Assembly (NCBI GenBank): GCA_900155495.1
Contig: FTLJ01000293.1
Coordinates: 1-64,000 of the forward strand
Direction of reading: 5' to 3'
DNA length: 64,000 nt
Origin: Porogramme epimiltina
Lineage: Eukaryota > Basidiomycota > Agaricomycetes > Polyporales > Polyporaceae
Under the pieces are notes generated by a model, which saw only the letters and a program-made list of their open reading frames with translations, ran no database searches and was not told the DNA's origin. The position numbers and the translations under genes were made by a program. Below are positions 46,232 to 55,657 of the stretch, in pieces. Position 1 is the stretch's first letter; the number at the start of each line of letters is the position of its first letter.

Positions 46232-47465
46232 TGCAGTCTTCGACCCTCGTGTTGCACTTCATTTTTATACTTCCTCCCCCAATTTCTAGTCTAACATATG
46301 GAGTTGCGCTTAGCTATCTCGCCTGCCATTTGTACTAAGGTTGCTGTACGCATGTTCCTTGGACCTTTCTTTGATCCAAGTGCAAGCTCGTGTGTTACAT
46401 CGCATCCTTCACCCATTCTGTACAATCCATTGCAGCCTGTTTGGCACTGCATGGTAGTGAAAATCACTTTTTAATGATTCGCTACCAGAATCGGTCACGT
46501 GCGCGTGTCTCGTGTCGAGATGGCGCCGGGAAGACAATGTTGCCTCGGGCTTCACCGCATCTTCGCCCCCGGCCTGCCCTGTAGCCTCGCCACGCCTCGC
46601 TTTGGTACAGTTCTATGTATTCATTAGTCGACACGTGGTGCCATCCTGTCTCATTCTCTGCATCTCATGCCCCTCACAACCGCTCTTTAGGCTTCTTGCC
46701 GCACTTGAGCCGCATATACGCAGTGCGGCACTACCGGCGTCCTAAGGAGTAAAAATATCAACATACCCGTTGACAGGAGTAACAACCCATAGTAAGACCC
46801 TCACGGAATGCATTTCTGTACTACATTGCCGCTCCACTGTTCTAGAAAAAACGGAACAATTGCTCGTTTATCCAGGCCTATAGCTAGTCAATCCGTGCCG
46901 ACTGCACTAGGGCTGCTCCCTCCATCCTCGAAGCCTCCGCTGTGTTTGCTCTAGGACCTCCTTACGGCTCAGCTGCACGGGGTACGATCTGATGCTGTGC
47001 AATGCCCTTGCACATCCCCAACAGGAGAGACATCACCGCCGTCAGTGTCGGTCTCTAAGGTCGTGCTTACTATCGGTGCATCGTAGAAAGGCCCACGAGA
47101 ATGCTAGGCGAGTGGCAATAAGTTTCTGTGCATGTGGCCGCGTTGACATTCCCTAAATGCTATCAATGTTGTGGCCATGCAGGTAAATGTCCAGGTCTTA
47201 TAGAGGAGTGGCTAGACGAGGGCCTTCGACGCCCGAACGATCTATCAGCCCCGCCGCAGTGATATCAGGTTTGTGTATGTTCTGAGGAGAAGTTACGCCC
47301 CTAATCGAAAGCAGAATAATGTCGCCGTGTGGGAAGCCTTGCCGCATGGGGTGCCACTGGTTCAATGGTGCTTTTAGCGACCACTCTGCCTTTATAGGTG
47401 CATGCGAAGACAGGCACCTTCCCGATACTACCCAAGGTTCTCCTTGAAGAACGGCTTCTCGACCT
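46232..47465. other. Intergenic between array genes 3 and 4
   Basis: Contains module copy 4 and further shared blocks (GATGCTGTGCAATG near 46990, GATATCAGG near 47260). No gene is seen. Confidence 0.5.
46474..46769. repeat. Intergenic module, copy 4 of 4
   Basis: Shares TGATTCGCTACCAGAATCGG and TCACGTGC almost exactly with copy 1, then GTGTCGAGATGGCGCCG, TCTATGTATTCATTAG, CCGCTCTTTAGGCTTC and AAATATCAACAT at the right end. Confidence 0.75.
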
Positions 47466-48782
47466 ATGCACTATTCACGGGTCATCCCTGCACTCTATCT
47501 TGTTCATCTCCTGTCCTCATCGCCCGTTCGATCTTTCGCCGTCAACCGCACCATCGATGACGAGCTTGGAGATGCCGTCACTGGTGTCAAGCCCATTTAC
47601 AACCCCGCGAGTATGTGGAACAAGGGCACCAATTGCTCCAGGTGCAACATTACTCCTCACACCGGCGTGGACGTGAACGAAACATTGGATGGCACCTGGC
47701 ATGACACCACTTACCGCGTGGGTGGGCCTACTGCGACCGTGCTCATCCCCTTCACCGGAACCGCCGTCTACGCGTTCTTCATGGTCCCGAACAAATTTCC
47801 GAAGACTACGACATTTATGAACGTGAGCTTCGCGCTCGACAATGTGCCGGACGGACCATCATTCGTGCATACACCCGACCCCACCACCACGGAAATCGCG
47901 TACCACCAGCCAGTCTATGTCAAAACGGGGCTCACAAACGCAAAGCACTCCCTGTTGATATCCGCAGGCGGCCCGAAGGAGTCTTTGGTCCTCTTCGACT
48001 ACGTGATGTACACGGTCGAGGTCGACGATGCTAGTACGACCTCCTCAATGCCTCTTTCCTCCCTACCACCGTTGCCTCTTTCCTCTTTACCGCCATCACG
48101 TCTTCCCTCTCCACTGTCATCCGCAAAGGATATACCCACGGCCACTTCAAACTCGACGCCCCTCCCGAAACACAACATGCCTATCGGGGTCATCGTCGGA
48201 ATACTACTTGCAGCGGTGCTCGCCACATTCGTCGCGCTGATCCTGTTCCTATCCCTCCGGGCCCGAAGATCACGCCAGCGTTGCTTGGCATCTATTCCGC
48301 AGGAGGAGCATCAAGAGGAGGGGTCAGACAGCCCATCGATTGACAAACCACCCGCGTCGCTCCCGGTCGCTATGCCCCAGGATGCATGGCCAATGAAGAT
48401 GTCACATGTGCAAAAAGGTGGATACTGCTTCTTTACACTTCGCATTTATATTGGCATGCTGACGTTCCCGGCACCTAATCTCCCCGTCGGTTTGACGCTC
48501 CTAAAAGGCTGGCACATCACGGGGTATGAGCTCGCGTCATCTGAAAGAAACGAAGCGCTGGCGCAAAGAATCGATACGCTGAAGGATCACATAAAATCAC
48601 TGTCTACGCCTCCGCCCGCTACTCCGGAAGCTTTGAATGCGACATGCAGTGCGGATGCTGCGACGATGAACTTTGAGGACGAGGTGGCCGGTCTCCGGAG
48701 GGAATTGGCCGAATTGAACACGCAACTCGCGCAAGAGCAATTATCTTACCGTGAGCCCCCACCACCTGCATATGGCCGTTAG
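47466..48782 (+). CDS. Receptor-like single-TM protein 4, 408 aa
   Basis: Exons are 47466-48417 and 48508-48782. Signal peptide, then ectodomain NRTIDDELGDAVTGVKP, NCSRC, GTWHDTT, FTGTAVYAFFMVPN, FALDNVPDG, LVLFDYVMYTVEV, a proline/serine stalk with repeated SSLPP units, TM helix (IVGILLAAVLATFVALILFL) and a basic segment. The second exon keeps NEALAQRIDTLKDHI and LRRELAELNTQLAQE coiled-coil segments and ends PPPPAYGR. The 90-nt intron is a multiple of three and lacks stops, so retention would give a 438-aa isoform with an extra hydrophobic stretch; in the three paralogues retention shifts the frame. Confidence 0.82.
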   Translation: MHYSRVIPALYLVHLLSSSPVRSFAVNRTIDDELGDAVTGVKPIYNPASMWNKGTNCSRCNITPHTGVDVNETLDGTWHDTTYRVGGPTATVLIPFTGTAVYAFFMVPNKFPKTTTFMNVSFALDNVPDGPSFVHTPDPTTTEIAYHQPVYVKTGLTNAKHSLLISAGGPKESLVLFDYVMYTVEVDDASTTSSMPLSSLPPLPLSSLPPSRLPSPLSSAKDIPTATSNSTPLPKHNMPIGVIVGILLAAVLATFVALILFLSLRARRSRQRCLASIPQEEHQEEGSDSPSIDKPPASLPVAMPQDAWPMKMSHVQKGGYCFFTLRIYIGMLTFPAPNLPVGLTLLKGWHITGYELASSERNEALAQRIDTLKDHIKSLSTPPPATPEALNATCSADAATMNFEDEVAGLRRELAELNTQLAQEQLSYREPPPPAYGR

Positions 48783-49687
48783 TGCAGCCTCGGGTTGCTA
48801 TTATTCGTCACAGTTTTCCTATATAGCTTAGATAGAGTCTCAATTTACTTTCTCGCTCATCGATATGTTGTTGTACATGCGACGTACCCTTCCTTTTGTC
48901 TGACTACTCAAGCTCGTAAGTTAAATTGGATTGCTCGCCTTCACTCTGAGCGACTATCGCGGGATGCTAGACTCTGACTGAATGCGTAGTTGAGATAAAG
49001 GCCTTCCGAGTCGATGCTGCCCTGAGTGTTATTAGAGAGCCCATCTACATGTATGCAGCTGCTTGTGCGTTTCTCACAAGCAACCTCGTTTCCACCCCCT
49101 ATGTGCCATATCAGGATTCATCGTGCTGTTCCTGTTCCAGCGCGATTCTCGGACACCATGTGTCCTTCTGCCTTTCTAGCGGTTCCCTAGGATCGCCGGC
49201 TCTCCGCCGCCATTTATTGGAAGAACCTTGATATGAGGCAGCGGGAGGCCGCGAAGAGCATGGAATCCAGCCGTGGGAGGTCCATGGGAGACCTGGTCGC
49301 AAGACATGCCAATGGGGTTGAGAACCCCGCGCAGCTTCGTGGCGCACAACTTCGCAACATACACGCCTGCAGCTGCGCCTAAGTTTCTGCTCGCCAGAAT
49401 CGGGCAAATCTCGCCCATAAGAAAATGATCCGGAGAACGTGGTATATGGCATTATACCCGGCAGGTAAAGTACAATAACAACGATGAGCGACAGCAAGGA
49501 CAGTACAAATACACATAGATGTGTGAGCGACAGCGAGCGGAAGACCAGCGAATCCGAACTCATAAAAGATCCCAACCCAAACAAGCAAATAAAAAGAGCA
49601 CAAACCAAAAGGAAAGACACCCAGCGTTAATGCGGTTGCGGAAGAAAAGCGAAAGTTCCAACGTTCAACGTTCACGCGCGCCCGAGC
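48783..49687. other. Intergenic, no gene seen
   Basis: 3' flank of the array and of the carboxylesterase gene. Open frames are short and without recognisable families. Confidence 0.45.
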
Positions 49688-51842
49688 TCACCACCTCGGC
49701 CGCCCCTCCGCCGGCGGGCCATTGCACAGCTCCACGCCGAGCTTCTGGACGAGCGGGAGCCCGAGGGGCGCGAGCGCCTCCTCCCACACCGCGGTACGGC
49801 GGCGCGCGTGGAAGATGCGCGCCGTGCGCTCCCCGACCTCGCCCTCGGGCCCGAACACGAACGCGCGGTCCGCGCGCCACGGCGCGTCCCCGTGCGCGAA
49901 CGCGAGCCACCGCTCCTGCACCGCGTCCCTGACCCGCGCGTACGTCCAGTCGTCCACGACCGGCAGCGCCCAGTCCGCGTCGTATTCGTACGCGACCGCC
50001 CCGTCCGCGCGCTCCACGCGCGGCGGCGTCGGCAGCGGCGACTCGTCGTCCGAGTCGTCCGAGAAGTAGCCCCCGTCCGCGCGCGGCTCCATGCAGAAGT
50101 AGTCGCACGCCGCGCCCGCGGCGGACGCGGGCAGCGCGGGCAGCGGCACGTTGTCGAAGAGGTACGCGAGGTCGACGGCGTGGTGCGGCACGCCGCGCGA
50201 CGGGCTCTCCTGGTCGAACACGTAGCGCCACACGCCGTGCCCGCCGCGCGCGCGCTGGAGGCTCGCCGCGATCGCCTCGGTCGGCCACGCGCAGCGCGCG
50301 TCGTTGATGAGCTCCAGCAGGCGGTCGGGCAGCTCGTCCGAGGGCGTGTACGGCCCGATGTCGTACAGCCGGAGGAGCGTGTTGGACTTGTGCAGCGACT
50401 GGCAGATCGCCTGGATGCGCTTCACGGCGCCTGCCGCGGTCCAGAGCGACGCGGGGAGCGACCAGAGGAGCGACTCCGCGCCGCAGTCGCCGATGAGCAC
50501 GGGCTGGTGGCAGTCTGACGGGCGCATGAGTCGTGGGCGGGACTTGGAGCGCAGGCGGTGGTGCGAGGGCTTGCTGCTACTGGGGAAGCCGGTGTCCATA
50601 TGTTGGCCAGCGGGCCCATCGCCTTGAGGCGCCAGAGTGCCGGCGAAGCCTTTGCGGAAGAACACGCCGTCGTTGGTCGCGCGCACGTTCGGCCCGAGGA
50701 TGACGAGCTTCTCCGCGTCGACGGCGCGCATCTGCTCGACGGACTGCACGCGGAGCGTGCTCATGAGGCGGCGGACCTGGAAGCCCGTGGCGTGCACGGG
50801 CGGCACCTCGAGGTCGACCATGGCGCTCTGCACGATGCACCGCTGGAAGACCGGCGCGGCCTCGTTCGCCGCGGAGTGCAGGTGGCAGATGATGTCGCCC
50901 GCGCCCGTCGACTCGCCAAAGAGCGTGACGTTGTACGGGTTTCCGCCGAAGGGCTGGATGAACCGATGGACCCACTCCATCGCTTTCCTCTGGTCGCGGA
51001 GGCCTAGACCGATCGTGCGCGCACGTCAGCCCACAGGAGCGCACAGGGGTGAGGAACGGAGGCGCACCATAGTTTCCCACGCCCTCGTCGCCAGCCGCCT
51101 TGTTGTCCTCCAACAAGTCGGGGCTGGCCGCGAAGCCCAGGAGACCGAGGCGGAAGCTAGACGTAAAATCTCAGCCCCCGGTGCGGAGGACGTAACGGAG
51201 GCGCAGACCGGAGAGGTGAGGGAACGACACGCACTTGATCGACACAACGATTACTGGGCGCCCGCACTGGACGCTCTTTTGCACGAGCGGGCCCGCGTCG
51301 TATATCCAGTTCGAGCCCGATCCACGGTTCCCACCCCTGTGAAGCAAGGTCGGCTGAGAGGTCGCGAAAGGAGGCAAGTATGGAGGGCATACCCATGGAT
51401 CCAGAACATCACGGGCAGATGCGAATCGGGCGTTGCACTTGCGGGGCAGGTGATGTTGAGGTTGAGACATTCGAACTCGGATTGGCTCAAGTGCTGGTCA
51501 GGAATGCAGTCTTCCGTCAAGTTGAAGATCTCCTCTTCAACGCTCTTGAATTTTGGTTGGGGGCAGATGGGCCTGAAGGAAGAGGAAGGGTTAATTCCAG
51601 ACTAAGTAAATTATGTGACGTGTCACAAACCCGTAATGTGTACAATCGACCTGAGGCGGGAATCGTGTATGGAGTTTTGACTGACGGAAGCGGGCAGGTA
51701 TCGAGGCGTATTTGATACCCAGATATTGGTGGACCGGCGCGTCAGGGGTGGATATGGGGTGAATAGCGCCCATGAACGTCGTCTTAAGGTCTTCGTGGAG
51801 GACGACGGGCTCCTGCGCGCCATCGAAGATTTTCGCAATCAT
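49688..51842 (-). CDS. Type-B carboxylesterase/lipase family protein, 632 aa
   Basis: Alpha/beta-hydrolase that cleaves ester bonds. Exons: 51842-51631, 51572-51393, 51336-51235, 51156-51068, 51003-49688. Landmarks: YLGIKYASIPARFRQSK, VMFWIHGGGNRGSGSN with the oxyanion-hole HGGG (130-133), VVSINFRLGLLGFAASPDLL, GLRDQRKAMEWVHRFI, and the nucleophile elbow LFGESTGAGD with Ser226 (GES-T-G instead of the commoner GESAGG). A VAYLF/DLAYLFDNVPL segment follows, then an acidic insert YFSDDSDDESPLPTPP near residue 520, and a C-terminal W-x-R-DAVQERWLAFAHGD. No signal peptide is seen, so it is probably intracellular, unlike secreted fungal lipases of this fold. Substrate unknown. Confidence 0.9.
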
Positions 51843-54397
51843 GGTGCCGGGTGTCGCTGCGACGTGGCAGGGTAAGGTAAATCCGCAGATACGCAGAAGC
51901 GTAAGCGTGTGCGAGTGCGAGTGCGGGACGGCGAGGCGGGAGGAGGAGAGAAGGGTAAGAGGGGCGGGACGGTGGAGCACGGGGCTCGATTTGTACTCGT
52001 CAAGGACGAGCGCATCCGAGCGCGGTCGATAGAACGCTTTGGGCGAGGAGTAGCAAGAAACTGCAAGGTTGGTCCCGATCTGGAAACCGCTCACCGCCCT
52101 CCATTCAATGGCGGGCTCACATAGCTTAACGGCCATCGCCGAGGGAACCGGACAACAGGAGACAACATACGCACCGAACATCCGTAGAATGTACTCGGCC
52201 ATGCGTCCACGGTCGGGGACCCGCCCAGGCGCCACGCTTGACATCATGACTGTCAGAGCCACCGCCCAGATGCGCGCTACCAGCGCCTCCCCCGAGTACA
52301 CCCGATGGCCCTCCCGGCCAGGGGTCACGCGCAGTGCCTAGGCGGTGCGTCTGGAGGAGACCGTAGAAGCCTCCGCCTATAGTCCAGTGCTTAGAACTCA
52401 GAAGGTTTGGGGGAAGAGCCGGCCGCGCAAACGCACCAAATGCATGTCCTTGGAGTGTGAACGCCCTCTGGCTAAAGGTCGGATGTCGGGCAGCGACTCC
52501 CTTGGGACACGTCACGCACAAAGTTCCGAGGCGTGGGTACCTTCGCGAGAGGACGTAAACCGTTTGCACATCGCCCCCTCGGTCCTGTCACCTGCTGATC
52601 ATAAGAAAAGGTCTTGAAGATGGGCGAAAGATGGCTTTCCCAGATGCGATTGGGCGGGATTAGCAGCCAGGGGACGCGGGAACTCCGGAAGAAGTAAGAA
52701 TCACGGACATACAGGGAAGGCGAATCAAATATCCGGCTACACGCTTGGAACAGTGCCGTCTTCAGTACGTGTTCATGCACAACCACACCACGACGACAGC
52801 AGACCAGCAAAGAGTGCAATCAGCGCAGCATGCATTTGTACACGAGACGACGCCTATACATGGGTAAAAAGCTGCGAGCCGGTGAGCGAGGTGAGCGTTG
52901 CGCCGCACGAGATGGGACTCACCTAGTACGTACAAGACGGAGACATCGGTGCGAGACATACTGTCGTAATAGCCTGCTACCCCCGTCATGTCCTGTCCGC
53001 TGTTCGGCGCCCCGACGCTAATCGCGGACATCGAGTAGCGCTACTACCATACCATCCTAACAAACGGTATTTCAGCGACGCATCTCAGAAGGTGCTCTAA
53101 CGGACTGGTCTCACACTGCGCGTTCTCAGGTGCTTAAGATACGCCTCCAATTCAACCGCGCGCCTCCCCATACTTCCACATCCACCGCGCAGCCACCCCC
53201 ACCGCGAAACGGGGGTCGTCACATGCGTCTCGCAGCGCCGTTGGGGCCCCGGGGTGGTTGTCGTTGGGGGGAGCCAGCCAGCCGCGGGACCGAGAACGCT
53301 GGAAGAGCGCGACGAAGACACCCCCACCCCCAAGTGCCCGCGTACGCCGCCCGCTTCTTTTTGCCAAAGCCAGACCGCCGAAAGTGCGAGAAGGAAGCTG
53401 CGCGGGCCCGGGTTGTCGGGTACGCCGTGCGCGGCGAGCGTTCAGGAATCAGGAAGCTCAGCCCGAGAAGCGTCCACCGCCGAGCGTGTCGCCAGAGCCG
53501 GAGGGAGAGCGTCCCACCCCCGCTAGGCGGCGGTGCGACGGCGGGGGCAAGTCCAAAGATCAGAGTCCCAGAGTCCAGAGGTCGGCAAGAAGGTCGGGGG
53601 GCGGGCCTTATATCGCTGGTAGGGGCACCCCAATCATGACTTGCTCTCTTCTAAGCAGGGTCGATTTGGGGTGATCTCGTCCGGGGTGCGCGCTGCAGTG
53701 ACAACATGCCCGCCCGGCAGCGTGAGTGGGGGGTGGAGCGGGGTGGCTTCTATCGGACGCCTGAGACCTCTCATCATCGGGTTAAAAGCGCTGCAAAGGC
53801 CATACTCGTTCGCAGGTGCGACTTGCGGGGTGCGAAGGGCTACGGTGGTTCGCAGATGACGTCGGGGCTGCCTAGGTCGGAGGAGACAGGCGTCGGGCGG
53901 AGGGGCGGACAGGACCCGAGAGCTCCAGGCGGGATGCGAGCGGCGAGCGCGGAGGGCGGGCGGGTCGCGACGGGCGTCCGGAGTGCGAGCCGGTGGTGCG
54001 CGCTCAACGGCGCGCGCGCGCAGCGCCGTGCCCGACTTCGACGCCCATCGGCGTCGACATCTCGCACGACGAGGGCCGCATCGAACGTGCTCGGGTAGCG
54101 CAGGGGGTGGGGGAGGAGGACAAGGGTGAAGGCGATCAGATACGCACCCATCGATGGACGGGGAGGGGAGGCAGGCGGCCTCTGCGCGTCTCACGGCGCC
54201 CCGCTTCGGCAGACCCAGTGAGAGCGACATGCTCCTTCTCGGTATGTCGCCGCCTCGCAAGTGATAACAAACCCCCCAACTTGTGCCCGGCCTATGAAGG
54301 GCTGGGGCCGCGCGAAGTCCAAGGACATTACATTTATTGAGCGATTCTATAACGTACATACGCGCCCTCCCCCGCCCACGCCCACCTGTCACGCCAC
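51843..54397. other. Intergenic, about 2.5 kb without a recognised gene
   Basis: It begins with the carboxylesterase promoter and ends at the SRP19 3' flank. A minus-strand frame at 52472-52819 reads somewhat protein-like but shows no known family and no partner exons. The 53160-54240 part is GC-rich with chance frames. Confidence 0.4.
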
Positions 54398-55657
54398 CTA
54401 TCCCCGCACGCGCACCACCTTCCGCTTGCCCTTCCCGCCCCCGCCCCCGATCGGCGGCGCCGACTCCTGCGCGCTCATCCCCGCCTTCACCGCCTCGATC
54501 AGCACCCCCGACGGCAGCGCCGGCGAGTACGGCGACACCCTGCTCGTGAGCTGCGGCCACGGCTGCGGCGGGGAGGGCACTTTCTGCCGCCGCTTCGTCC
54601 CGGGCGACAGCGATATCGTCGTATTCGACACCGACGTCGACTTCGACCCGCCCTTCGCGGGCTGCTTGCCCTTGACGGGCGTAGCGGGTGCAGGCGTCGT
54701 CTCCGTATGTGTGGCCGAGTCCGTGCTGTATGGCGGCTTCGGGACGCTATCTGGCTTGAGCATCTGGATCTGGAACGAGATCATCTCCAAGAGCTGCTTC
54801 TCTGTGGGGCGAAACCACATGAGCAAAGCAGCACACATTCTAGCCAACCCTGCCCACAGCACCAGGTGCCAAATGCACGCCGGCTTGGCAGACCGGGCAG
54901 CGCACACAACCCAAGCGAGCCTCAAGCACCCCGCACCCCGCATCCTCGCCTCCGCCTCCCGTGAAGGCACACAACGGAACAAGAAAAAAGGGACGTACTG
55001 CTCTTGATCGCCGGGTTGACGAACCTCCCGTCCTTCTTCCACTGCACGCGCACGCGCCCGGGGTTCTCCCAGTCGCGCGGGTGCGCCTTGTGCACCTCGT
55101 GCAGCGTGCCGAGCCCGAGGCGGTTCGTCGCGTCCGCGATGTCCTTGCTGAGCGGCCACCACACGCTCTTTGCGCGCGCGATCCGCCGCTCGCCCCGCCC
55201 GCACGGCCGCTTCGCGTCGATGTAGATCGGGTAGATGCACGTCCACCTATATTAGAGACAATTCCGCGCCGCGGGGCACGCGCTGGAGTCAGGGCCGTCC
55301 GTCCAGGCGCGATTGGCGTGCTCCCGGTGTATAAAACCGGGACTGGGAGGAAGGGGTGGGGATGGGGGGAAGGAGACAGACGTACATCTTGTAAGGGGTG
55401 ATGTCCGTCACCGTCTTCTGCCCGTCCGCCGTCGGGCCCGAGCCCGCGCGGAACTGCTGGAGCGAGGGCGACGCAGGGCCCGGGACGGAGCCCTCGTCGT
55501 CGTCTTCCTCTTCGCCGCCATCGTCATCGTCCGAGCCCGAGTAGCCCAGCTGCTCCAGGATCGCGCCGCGCGTGCCCGTGTTGGGCAGCGGCTTGTTCGG
55601 GAGCGGCAGATCGGTGTCGTCGTCGAACTCTTCAACAACCGCGGCGCGGCGGGACAT
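54398..55657 (-). CDS. SEC65: Signal recognition particle subunit SRP19, 307 aa
   Basis: RNA-binding subunit that organises helices of SRP RNA so that SRP54 can bind; acts in nucleolar and cytosolic SRP assembly. Exons are 55657-55386, 55246-54999 and 54801-54398. Residues 91-180 are the SRP19 domain: WTCIYPIYIDAKRPCGRGER, RIARAKSVWWPLSKDIADA, LGTLHEVHKAHPRDWENPGR and VRVQWKKDGRFVNPAIKSK. The N-terminal 90 residues are acidic (DDDDGGEEEDDDEG) and the C-terminal 110 are low complexity, ending in a basic GGGGGKGKRKVVRVRG tail, as in fungal Sec65, which are longer than animal SRP19. Both introns keep the frame across conserved motifs. Confidence 0.93.

Noticed and set aside
51234..51400. Apparent frameshift in the carboxylesterase at the HGGGN motif
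   Set aside because: Placing the donor after CATGG (51393) and the acceptor before GGGTGGG (51336) restores IHGGGNRGSGSN in frame, so the gene is intact.
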